Part shown: in pieces, positions 1 to 11,264 of the stretch
How the letters are laid out: each line of letters begins with the position of its first letter
Numbering within the stretch: the first letter of the stretch is position 1
Source of the DNA: Acanthaster planci
Lineage: Eukaryota > Echinodermata > Asteroidea > Valvatida > Acanthasteridae
Assembly: GCF_001949145.1 (NCBI RefSeq)
Contig: NW_019091384.1
Location: 520,584 to 584,583, forward strand
Length of the DNA stretch: 64,000 nt
Reading direction: 5' to 3'
Position numbers and translations under genes: made by a program
The notes under the pieces: generated by a model
Told to the model about the DNA's origin: nothing
Database searches by the model: none
The model's input: the letters and a program-made list of their open reading frames with translations, nothing else

Positions 1-895
1 AGAAGCCCTTATTTCGACTCTGAAAAAAGCTGGGCATTTTCAGAGTTAAAATGTGCCTTTACACCTTTTGGCCATTTCAAAATTGACATATGGGAACCCA
101 GCAACGGATATCCAAGGGAAGGGTGGCGTTACAAATAACACTTAAAAATAACTGTTAAAGAGACAGATGGTAGGTCATGACGGACACAGTCAGGGAGAAT
201 TACAAATTTCGGAAAAATTCCATCTTTTATGAAAAAATGTCAAAACTTACAGAAACATGCAGAATTTAAGTTATCCTCAGGCCATTATTTATTGATATTA
301 TTATTATTATATAATGATGATTATTTATTGAGGCAAATATTGCCTATTGAGATCTCACTGGCAACGTAAAATTCAAAATTTCCGATACTGCAATAATAGA
401 GTTACCGCGATCATGTAGGAACTGATTATACATGTATCTTCTACAGTCCTTTTTATTGGGGGGACTTGGGGTGATACAGGCATAAAACCTCTTTAAGACA
501 ATGAAAGATTGATATGAGAGTAACAGCTGTGAACCATGGTAACCCTTCCTTGCATACATGTGTATATGTAGAGATGTATAGAGAAATGTACCTGTATTGT
601 ACTAGTACATGTACAAACCGTATCATGCAGACATTCAGCAGAGACATGATTTGTATTTACCCATGCTCAGATTTGTTTCCGTTGCTGCTTGAGCAAGATC
701 TTTTGTTTGAGCCCAACGTTCACATGTGGGTAACGTTGTAGCAGCATTCTTTCCCTTATACAGGTACATGTACTGTACAGGTACAGTACATAATGTACTG
801 TAGTTTGTGCTCCATTTTGAAAGGGTCACTTTCTGCTGTTCTGTGGAGAGTGAGGTCATCACAGTGGTTAAAGGCACAGACTATTGTAACCGTCC
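1..895. other. non-coding sequence, no gene seen
   Basis: I see no exon with convincing codon content or splice sites. The open frames here are short, overlap on both strands and contain strings of Tyr, Met, Cys and Thr that come from TACATGTA-type words. A short ATT/ATA-rich stretch lies near 290-330. Confidence 0.6.
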
Positions 896-2005
896 TAAAA
901 GAGCTTGAGGGTGTGCTGAACTACATTGTAATTCAAGCTCCATTGAAAACAGTGTGAAATCAACAAAGTTTGGAGTCCCCTTAGCAGGCAACTGAAGTCC
1001 CTGAGGCTTGTCAAACAAAAACATTGTGTTGTTTGGTCCTATACATTTCATTTGATTTTCAAATTTTAGTAGGTTAATCAATGAATTTTTTAATTATCCA
1101 CCTAAAACAAACTCATCCCCTAAAAAGTGAATGTTCCCAAGTCTTCTCAGCGGCCATTTTTTCAAATGACATCCCTCACCTTTCTCCGGTTCTTGTGACA
1201 AATTTTCAATCCCATTTTTGTCTGCTTTGCTCCCAGATGGGAGCCCCTGAATCTACAGAGATGATCCTAAGCTGTACTTACACTATCCCACAATTTCTTG
1301 GGCCACATAGACCCCTCTTTTCGAAAGAATTTATACTAGGGGTACTTTTTAATCGCCTCAGCCTAGAGGGGAATTTTTTGTTGAATTGGGACACTGCACC
1401 CTTTAAGGATTTAGCTCGTGTGACCAACAAAAAGCTTTCAGAATCTGTCACCTGACCTCACCACATTGTCAAGTCATGTCAGTGGGGGATGCTCAGAAAA
1501 AAAGTTGGCTCACGAGGCACCTGAAGGGTATTGTCCACTAATTCAAGCCCCATTGTAAACAGTGTAAAATCAGCACTGTTCAGGGCCCAATAATATGCAC
1601 GTCAACATCCCTGAGATTCCTGAAACACTAATGAAATTCTTGTCTGGTCTGGTCACTAATCTTTCAATTTCTTTTCAGTTTTTTTGTGTGTTAACCAATT
1701 ACATTTTTAATTAACAAAATCACCCCCCCCCCCAAAAGTGATTTTTCGAAAGCCTGATTGCAGCCATTTTTGAAGTGGCAACCCTCAACTTTCTTGGACA
1801 CTTAGGACCATTTTTCAACCGTAGTTTTTAGCCATTCTGCTCTCATATGAAAGCTCAAAGACCCAGGGAGTTGATCCTGGCAAGGATTTACACAGTCTCA
1901 CCATTTGGGGGGCCAAGCACTCTCCTTTTTCAAAAGATACTGTGGGGGCACTTTTAATGCTAATGAGCTGGCCAGAAATTCTCATTTGAATTAGTGGTCT
2001 GCACC
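896..2005. repeat. diverged tandem repeat, two units of about 0.5 kb
   Basis: Two neighbouring blocks (about 896-1445 and 1526-2005) run in parallel. Each opens with a phrase like 'attcaagcyccattg' followed by 'aacagtgt', continues through 'cagccattttt', and has matching words near 'gatcct..g....ttacac'. Each closes on a block reading '..ggtctgcaccctttt' or 'gacactgcaccctttaa'. Similarity is moderate and needs gaps. This looks like two old copies of one interspersed element side by side. A 124-codon open frame in the first unit (1081-1455) is probably chance. Confidence 0.5.
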
Positions 2006-3074
2006 CTTTTAAAGCTGAAACAAATTAAGTGTACATACATGTACACCGGTACCTGTTGTGGTACTAAAGCATGTACCTGTTTTGATACCTAAACATTCAC
2101 CTGCATCGGTCTTTAGTGTGGGTGGACAATATACATGTACATGTATGTTTTGAAGGTCACTGACTTTGGCCCTTTTCCTTGGAATCCACCTACAATAGCT
2201 GAAACCAGCCATTGTGATAGAATTCATTGGCTCATTCTTTCTACCTAAACTTTGTATTGGCAGGAATCTTCCGGCAAGGTAGGGTAGCATTGTCATTGTG
2301 TAGGCTGCACCCATAACTCTGAATACTGAGAGGGATTGTGGAGGATTTACGTGTATTTGGGAGTGCTGGTTTTGTTAAAAGGGCTTGTGGGTGGTACAGT
2401 CATTGTGAGCCTGGTTTAAGAGCTAAATTAGATTTGCAGACCCTCTTGTACTGTGTAGGAATCATTCACTTTGCATCACCAATCGCTGGGCTTGTTGAAC
2501 TTTCCGGTAAATGTACTTGTCCCTACTCACATCTGCAGCACACGGTATAATTAAGCACTGGCACATGTACGTGTACATGTATGTTCATTGGGATTACATG
2601 TACATGTCAAGGGAAGGCGGGCTGGACCCACAGTCGGAGTGAAACTACCTCCCAGAAAGGAATACTCCGTCATACCATGACAAGGCTCCAACTTATGGAA
2701 CTCAAAACCAACCCAGCACATTATGGCAAACAATTAACCACCAAGATACGTACTAAGGCATATGTCTTACCACATGACAATTGCTGGCTTTGGGTCAACC
2801 AAATAGGTCTGGTGTCTAGCAAAGGAACCAGATGCAAGGTTCTGCTGAATTATCTTCCCTATGTGCCTTAATTATGTAGCCTCACGATCATGAAGCCATC
2901 ACTGCTACGATTATGCCCATTTGTGCATTTATACATGTACGTACATGTACATGTGATTAAGCAGTGACTTATACTGTTTCATTAATCTACATGTAAGCGG
3001 GGCCTGAGTGCCTTGTACTGCTACATGCTAACACACATTCATTTATACATGAATAATACAAAGAATGCCATCTA

Positions 3075-3461
3075 CAGTCATTTGCAAAAATTTGGCCTTC
3101 ATTACATTGTCTCATTGAATGACTACTAAACATGATTTTACAAAGGTGCATAATATATATAATATATGTACCTATTTGAATGAAATTTGTTGCAAAGGCA
3201 GGTCTTTTATGACATTCTGTATGTAAGGCAGCACTGTTGGGTCAAAATTGTCAGTCTAATTCCATGTAATCAGAAATAAAGGAGGGTGCACTAAAGTTTA
3301 GACTTTTAACATTTCAAATCATGGAAATGTAGTCAAATAGCTGTTTACTATGGTTACACATTGAAAATAAGCATAAGTTGCCATGATTGATCGGTCAAAG
3401 TTTGGTTTTTTTCACGTTAGTGGATTTTGTATTGGTGGTGTTAAACTTTTGCAGATGACTG
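3075..3461. mobile_element. Tc1/mariner-type MITE (non-autonomous, about 387 bp)
   Basis: The left end reads CAGTCATTTGCAAAA and the right end is its near-perfect inverse, TTTTGCAGATGACTG. Both are flanked by TA (3073-3074 and 3462-3463), the expected target duplication for Tc1/mariner elements. The interior is A/T-rich and has no transposase frame, so this is a deletion derivative or MITE. The ends and the TA are seen in the sequence; the superfamily is inferred from the TA target and the CAGT terminus. Confidence 0.7.
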
Positions 3462-3689
3462 TATGCCCTAACATGAGGTACAGAGTACAATAGTGAAGTC
3501 ATAAGGCCTTCACCATTGTAAAGTTGGTGTTCAATGTGATCATATTGACAAACCTACCGCTCCAGTGATTTCAACTGGGATTTCAGCAGTGTTACAGACA
3601 AANCACCTTATGAAATAAACAGTGTAAACAGTAAAAATCCAATGGTGATGGTTGATTAAACTGTTCCTACCCACTCTGTGTCACATGCT

Positions 3690-5915
3690 GCTGTAAATTA
3701 CATGTACATGCATGTACATGTACCGTTATGTAGCCTGTATGCGTGTACATTGTACATGTACCGTGCCCATGGCGTGATCATGATGTGGAGTTGAAACCTT
3801 GTCAACTTTTTACTCCAGGTTTATGCACGTTTCTGATCTATCTGTACATGTCTATTTTCTGACAGAATGCCACATAATGTACATGCACATTATAAAGTTT
3901 TGGCTTTCATCCACCTGTGGTCTTGCGCAGGATGTAATGTACATGTATGTGTATGCAGTACACGTATTGCATTCATGCATGTACATGTACATGTACCATA
4001 TACATGTATGTACATAAAATAAAAGTACATGTACCTTTGGATACAGGTACTGCATACATGTACATGTACAAGAAAGGACGTTTTGATATACTGTAGGCAC
4101 TAGACATTTTCAATTAACATCATGTCTATTTGCAAAACCCGTAAATTGAATTAGAAAAGCACGTCAAGGTCCTTTAGCATACCTGTACATGTACAGTAAG
4201 TGTACTGCACTTTGCTCAACAATTGTGGAATATTTTTCAGTTTTGCCGGCATTGTTTCCACCTTGGTTCAAGGAAAAGATAAATAAAGTTCAATAAACAC
4301 TCTTGACAAGTTGAGCTGGATTCAGTGGACACCATACAGGCAGTGTTCTCCAAGATCCAATTCATAATTTGGTGGTGTAAATGTCAAGCAGGGGAGGCAC
4401 AGCTACATGTACTGTTCAGGGCCCTTTTGGAGTTAAGGTCTAGTGCATTTCTGTCATGTCTGTGTAGATACATTTACATGTAGAAGTACAGTATATGGTA
4501 GATTTGTTTCTCTGTACAAATTGGAGAGTTACATGTGAGACATTTGAAGACAGCCTTTCTCATCAAGATAAAGTTGTACATGTACCGGTGTATTGCTGTC
4601 TTGCATTCTTGCTAATGTACTGGTACAGTACACACTGGTAGCAGAAAGGGGGGCACTGGTTTCCCCCCCCCCCACTTTTTCAAAGGTGGTGGGACTCATG
4701 GCCCCCACTTTTTGGAGGTCCTATATTGGGTTGGGGCTTAATGGATCACCAGTTATGGCTGATCCTTGATGGTCTCACAGCTTTCCCCCTCCCACTTTGA
4801 AAATTGCTCCATCGCTGTATACCGGTAGCATCCAAAATGTAAGCCAGGCAGCCTACTGTTAAAGCTTGGTGGCTTCTTTTTAAAAATTGTGGGAGACAAG
4901 CAATACTTTGTAGGCCAACACAGCTCCTGTTTTCTGGAGAACACTGATTCTTGTGTGGCCCAGCTGTCCAGATTTCTGTTGCTTTTGCTATCCATCACCC
5001 AAATTGCTTGTACTCCTGAAGTTAGAATGGAAGCACAGAACAAAACAGACATGTCTGTATGTGTACAGTTGACTCTTGTTGTAAACAAGGTTGTGGGGAC
5101 TAGCAATAACCATGCCAAAGTGTTTTTGATAGAAAACTGAAAAAAAGAGAGAAATACAAAAGAATTCAAGGGACTTTGGCCTTGAGAATTTGTTCTACTG
5201 TAATTCATGAACCTATAACATATCCAACAGGGAATGTGAGCAGTGAACAAAAGGCCTTTTGTCTGAGCTATGGATAATTGTGTCAGATTCAGCAGACCTC
5301 ACACTTTTCTCTAGTTGAAGTCCACTGGATTCATTACAAGGGTGCACAGAGAAAACCCAAATCAGCCTGGCAAATGTACCAGTACATGCTCATGTACATG
5401 TACAACAATGTACATGTACTGGTATGCCTCCGTACATGTACCGGCATAAACTAACATTCTGTTTTCTAGGAGTAAGGTAGCCAAAGAAATTTTCAAATTA
5501 CTCTTACATGTATGTGTAAATTGCAACTTTTCCATTACATATTGTGCTTTGTACATGTACAATACTTACTGGTGCATGTACATGCAACTTGCTTGTTTTT
5601 TTAAAAGAAAAAATTATACAATTTCCTTTTGAGTTCCGTTATTCACTCACAAGAATAAAATCATATCAGGGAATGGAGTGGAGTGTTGGCTGAGTTTGGA
5701 TACAGCTAAATGTACTGGTTGGTCTGCTGTTAGATTTCCTCTTTTTTTCTAGAGGAAATTGTCATTGATTTGGAAAATTGGAAATCTATAAATGTTTATT
5801 TTGCTCCCAATACTGAGGTACCCATATCTGTAAACAACACCAAGGCTGGGTTCCAACTTGTTGAATTTCCACACTCTCCTCTATTGTTGACAGGAAAATC
5901 CCTGGGGGCGTTCTC
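3690..5915. repeat. direct duplication, copy 1
   Basis: This block recurs at about 6200-7738 in the same order and orientation. Landmarks are the phrase 'ggcgtgatcatgatg' (about 3770 and 6373), 'gtggaatattttycagtttt' (about 4226 and 6830), and a nearly identical run from about 5338 to 5912 matching about 7194 to 7735. The stretch about 4570-5330 is absent from copy 2. Both copies stop at a single ambiguous base N (5914 and 7736) after the phrase 'tccctgggggcgttct'. A shared 47-codon open frame (5770-5912 and 7590-7733) belongs to the repeat. Confidence 0.8.
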
Positions 5916-5925
5916 NGCGCGTACA

Positions 5926-6363
5926 TTTTACATGTACCGTTATGTAGCCTATATGCGTGTACATTGTACATGCATCGTTATGTAGCCTGTATGCGTGTAC
6001 ATTGTACATGTACCGTTATGTAGCCTGTATGCGCGTACATTTTACATGTACCGTTATGTAGCCTATATGCGTGTACATTGTACATGCATCGTTATGTAGC
6101 CTATATGCGTGTACATTGTACATGCATCGTTATGTAGCCTGTATGCGTGTACATTGTACATGCATCGTTATGTAGCCTATATGCGTGTACATTGTACATG
6201 CATCGTTATGTAGCCTGTATGCGTGTACATTGTACATGTACCGTTATGTAGCCTGTACATGTATGCGCGTACATTTTACATGTACCGTTATGTAGCCTAT
6301 ATGCGTGTACATTGTACATGTACCGTTATGTAGCCTGTATGCGTGTACATTGTACATGTACCA
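5926..6363. repeat. 38-bp minisatellite, about 11 copies
   Basis: Eleven or so head-to-tail units share a core 'cgttatgtagcctgtatgcg' followed by a 'tgtacattgtacatgtac' half. Unit variants alternate tgtatgcg/tatatgcg and acatgtacc/acatgcatc. One unit near 6250 has an 8-bp TACATGTA insertion. A single unit sits at the matching place in copy 1 of the larger duplication (about 3722-3760), so the array expanded in, or next to, copy 2. Confidence 0.85.
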
Positions 6364-7738
6364 TGCCAATGGCGTGATCATGATGCGGAGTTGAAACCTA
6401 GTCAACTTTTTACTCCAGGTTTATGCGCATTTCTATACATGTCTATTTTCTGACAGAATGTCACATAATGTACATGCACATAAAGTTTTGTCTTTCATAC
6501 ACTAGTGGTCTCTTGCGCAGGATGTAATGTACTGTACATGTATGTACAGTATATGCAGTGCACATACACTGTATTGCATTCATGCATGTACATGTACATA
6601 AAATAAAAGTACATGTACCTTTGGATACAGGTACTGCATACATGTACTTGCACTTGCACAAGAAAGTACGTTTTGATATTGGCACTAGACATGTTTAATT
6701 AACATCATGTCTGGTACCTGTATTTACAGGACAATTTGTGAAACCTGCAAATTGAATTAGTGTAGCACGTCAAGGTCCTTTAGCATACCCATACATGTAC
6801 AGTGAGTGTACTGCACTTTTCTCAACAATTGTGGAATATTTTCCAGTTTTGCTGGTATTGTTTCCACCTTGGTTCAAGGAAAAGATAAATAAAGTTCAAT
6901 AAACACTCTTGACAAGTTGAGCTGGATCCAGTGGACACCATACAGGCAGTGTTCTCCAAGATCCAATTCACAATTTGGTGGTGTACATGTATGTAAATGT
7001 CAAGCAGGGGAGGCACGGCTACATGTACGGTTCAGGGCCCTTTTGGAGTTAAGGTCTAGTGCATTTCTGTCATGTCTGTGTAGATACATGTATATGGTAG
7101 ATTTGTTTCTCTGTACAAATTGGAGAGTTACATATAAGACATTTGAAGACATCCTTTCTCATTAAGATAAAGTTGTACACTGTATTCATTAAAAGGGTGC
7201 ACAGAGAAAACCCAAATCAGCCTGGCAAATGTACCAGTACATGCTCATGTACAACAATGTACATGTACCGGCATAAACTAACATTCTGTTTTCTAGGAGT
7301 AAGGTAGCCAAAGAAATTTTCAAATTACACTTATGTGTAAATTGCAACTTTTCCATTACATATTATGCTTTGTACATGTACAATACTTACTGGTGCATGT
7401 ACATGCAACTTGCTTGTTTTTTTAAAAGAAAAAATTATACAATTTCCTTCTGAGTTCTGTTATTCACTCACAAGAATAAAATCATATCAGGGAATGGAGT
7501 GGAGTGTTGGCTGAGTTTGGATACAGCTACATTTACTGGTTGGTCTGCTGTTAGATTTCCTCTTTTTTCTAGAGGAAATTGTCATTGATTTGGAAAATTG
7601 GAAATCTATAAATGTTTATTTTGCTCCCAATACTGAGGTACCCATATCTGTAAACAACACCAAGGCTGGGTTCCAACTTGTTGAATTTCCACACTCTCCT
7701 CTATTGTTGACAGGAAAATCCCTGGGGGCGTTCTTNGC
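6200..7738. repeat. direct duplication, copy 2
   Basis: Second copy of the block at 3690-5915. It lacks the roughly 760 bp that copy 1 has at about 4570-5330, which includes the poly-C tract and an antisense 165-codon open frame. High identity in the retained parts, together with the single Ns that end both copies, leaves open a misassembled allele instead of a real tandem duplication. Confidence 0.75.
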
Positions 7739-7739
7739 C

Positions 7740-10700
7740 CCACTCTATCATTATGACCTCTTCCAGGTCAGGCAGATCAATGGATTTACACTTAGTTGAG
7801 TACATACATGTACATTGTAGTGGGAAGAATGGCCAATGTTGCAAATAGTGTAGCGCTATTAGAATGCCAAATTAAACCCACTGGAAACACAATGCTGGCA
7901 GTGTTCCTCAAGTTTTCCTCCAATCTCCTGACAAATGGCACTGCACAGGTCAAACTCTGTAGGCGGTTTTTACATTCCTTCATGAGCTTTCTTATACATG
8001 TATGTGTGAACTGTATATATACCATACATGTACATACATGTACCAGGTACATATTACATCTATGGTACAGTGTACAGGTACATTACATTGTTCATGTACA
8101 TGTACATGCACCGTTTTGCACACGTCATATATTCCAGGGGTGAAAATAAAAATGGATGAGGGAGACAGGTTTTTCTCGTAACTTCATTTTCTTATAAATT
8201 GACTTTTTTTGTACATCATGATTTTCATGAGCACTGTTATTTAACAGTTTCAGAGGAAACATTAAGAGATAATTTGGGGATTTGTTCCCTTAAAAAGAAT
8301 CTTGTGAATCATTAATTTATAGAAATACTCAAAATGATTTACATGTAGTCTATCTTTTTCTTTGAAAAAAATAGTCAAAAAAGCTTTCCTTTGGAAAAAA
8401 AATTTCTTGGAATTGAAATATTGATACTGGTTGTATTGTTTGACACTCCTGCTGTTGCTCAAAGATACATCTCTGATTGACCTGCATCGTTGGCTAACTC
8501 TATTCAAAGTATTCACTTGTCATGGTTTAACAGATGCCGATACATGTTCTGTACATGTACCTGTACATTGTAACCCACTCAAACCCTTTCCTTTAAACCA
8601 CTTAATTACATGTGTATTGTAAAACAGGCCTTTCACCTGCTCATTGACAAAACTTTGGCCTGCTTGGGTGATATCGTCTCATACCACAGTCTACTGTGTT
8701 TGCTCTGTGTTCAAGTTCAGGAGATGACTTATTGACATACTACATACATGAAAGCAATTGCTACATTGTACTGCTTCTGTACAGGTACAAAGAAATACAC
8801 GCACCCCGTAGGTGTTTTTCTAGCAAGAATACACGTGGGCCTATAAATTACACTCACATGTACTGATATGTTCACCTCTTTCTAGGGCTATTGAAATAAG
8901 ATTTGTTTCTCGTCAGCGCCTGCATGTGATTTAGGCTCCGCATCAAAATCAAAATCCAACTCCCAACATCAAAAGCCTAAGGTTCCGGCAATCCCTTGCA
9001 GTAATCAGCACACAAAAAAATCTGGAGCCCGGATGCCTGTTGGTACCTTGTCAGCCCAGTGTGGCAGCCAATAACTTTTAATGCATGTGAAAAGGATATT
9101 TTTTTCCATGACAGAAAGTAATGAATAAGGGGTAGTGAAAAAAAAAATCTAACTTTGAAAAAGCCCTGACAAGAAACACTAAATCAACTTTCATCGGCCT
9201 AGTCTCTGTACAGTGTATGTACAGTACATGTGCATTGGGATTTGCCCATTGAATGCTGCCAGGCATGCCTGGCAGTTGGTCCTTTCATTAATAGTGTTCA
9301 ACAGGCTCGCATCAGATATGTTTGACTTTCTTTATGTGCAACTGTAATATGCCTTTGAAAGAGTGAGTGGGTGTTAGCAGTAGAGACCAAGGTGACTTGC
9401 TGACTGGTTGATCAAAAAAAGTGAGTGGGCGTTACTAGCAAAAAGGAATGCAATGTTTTTCAGCTACTGGTACTAGTCGTTTTTTGCAACTTGCAGGTAC
9501 ATGTATATATGCGCTTTTATCAGTGTTTATGCAGGAAACATCAGAAGTGCACACATGCAATTATAAATAGGGAATAAATACATGTACATGCTTGGCCGGT
9601 CTTACTGTACGGTACATTGTAAATGTCCATTCTCCTGAGCTGGCCTCAAATGATGTTTGAGACCGGTCAAGCTCATTCATGAATTTATTCCCGTTTCACA
9701 TTCATAAATACCTTTTTGGTCACAAAATCAAAACAAGTCTGAAAAATGATAAATTTCCAATGATTTTTTCAATGATTTTATTTGGTTTTTCAAAACACCC
9801 CTCTAGCCATATTATGGTTCTCAAACATGTACGTATACCAGGTATGTTGTCAGTATTATTTACAAACCGTCTCCTTACATGTGTAATATGTGCATACATG
9901 TGTGGTGCATTCTGCATGAGGGGGCAGGCGGATTGTGCTTTATCTACCATAAGCACACGTACATGTGTATATAGTACATGTACATGTATGACCAGCTATG
10001 GCACATGTATGTATATGAGGGGCTGTCAACCAATTGGAATGGCTTAACTCTGTTTAAGTACATGTATTTACAAATGTGTGATGATAATAATATAAACTTC
10101 AGTTACGTATTGTAGCAGTACATGTACATGTATGTACATGTAAGCACTGCCTGTATGTTGGATGTACATGTACTTTTACTTGTACTTACTTTGCTTGGAC
10201 AAAGTTTACAGTGTGCAGTGTTATGACTTAAAGCTCACAGACGGTGTGAGTTTTGGGCCAATTTCACTCACCATGGTTGGAGTTTTCAATCCATTGTAAA
10301 CAATTGTGAACAACCAACCTACCCATACCATAGTACTGGTACTTGTAGCCTTAAACTAGTTACAGTCAACAGAAAAATCAATTTGTCCCCCCCCCATTTT
10401 TTTGTACAAAAATTAGCAGCCATGTAGGACAGTATCTTTGAAAGCTGCAGTTACATGTAGCACTACTGATGGCTTGACATGACTGATTTGAAGAGTACAT
10501 GTACAGTGAACCTCCAAATAAAATATGTTTTCTCTGAATTTTACCTGTTTAAATAAATATGGAAGTGTCCAAACCAAGTGCAAAGTTTGTCTTTACAATC
10601 AACTAAAAAACTTTTTTTAAGGGTTTTTTTTTATGCGCACCAAGACGCAAAATTCTGAAAAACGTAAAGGTCAGCCGTTTGTTAATACAGTTGAGGGGAG

Positions 10701-11030
10701 TACAGAAATGAAGGCAGCCCAAACACGCACAAGCACAAGTCACGCACACATGCAGGACCTACCACAATTTTTTCACACGGGACGGAATAGCAGGAAAAGA
10801 ACTTAGTCTGGTATCCATGAATTGATAATCTGCAGTGAGGATTTGTTTATAGATATAGATACGACAGTTTGTTTCATTTTGCAAGTCGACCCCTTGCTTG
10901 TTGAGTGAGGGAGTATATACACATGGGAATTATGCATCTTTGCATCCTGTATATACATACAATACATTCCAGCCTAAGCCACACTCTTCTTGAGATCCAT
11001 GTACATGTACGTCCGGATCGGAAATTAATT
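7740..11030. other. non-coding sequence, no gene seen
   Basis: No exon could be supported. The stretch contains TACATGTA bursts (8000-8110, 9950-10150), homopolymer runs and scattered short open frames with no recognisable domain. Confidence 0.5.
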
Positions 11031-11264
11031 ATGGCAGAATCTGACAATATTTGGAGAGAATCAAGAGAGTATTCATAGGAACTTAACAATGAGGATTTCC
11101 AAGGCATTTCACTGGCCTCAACTTTTGATGACGACTCGCCCGACTCCCAGTCAGACAACGAAGGGAATGCTGAGGAACCGATCATTCGTGGCGAAGAGCC
11201 ATACCTCTTTGATCCTGAGGCCCCCCGTCGCAGTGGATGGACATGGCTCACGGTCACAGAGTAA
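11031..11264 (+). pseudogene. decayed P2X7 C-terminal-like open frame
   Basis: From ATG at 11031 the frame gives about 15 codons, an in-frame TAG at 11076-11078, then continues in the same frame for 61 codons to TAA at 11262. The continuation is rich in Asp, Ser, Glu and Asn and contains PYLFDPEAP followed by RRSGW. Small proteins carrying the P2X7 intracellular-tail-like domain, common in aquatic invertebrates and fish, often have an acidic Ser-rich leader and a 'PYxFEP' motif before a Cys-rich zinc-binding part. That Cys-rich part is missing here. I infer a broken or partial member. It could instead be one exon of a live gene with an alternative start. Confidence 0.35.

Noticed and set aside
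1081-1455. 124-codon open frame
   Set aside because: Lies inside a diverged repeat unit; the sister unit has no equivalent frame and the composition is unremarkable.
4753-5250. 165-codon minus-strand open frame
   Set aside because: Falls in the part missing from the second duplicate. No recognisable domain, and an overlapping plus-strand frame of similar quality exists.
5770-5912. 47-codon open frame repeated at 7590-7733
   Set aside because: Identical only because the whole DNA block is duplicated. There is no splice context on the 3' side, where it runs into N, and no family match.
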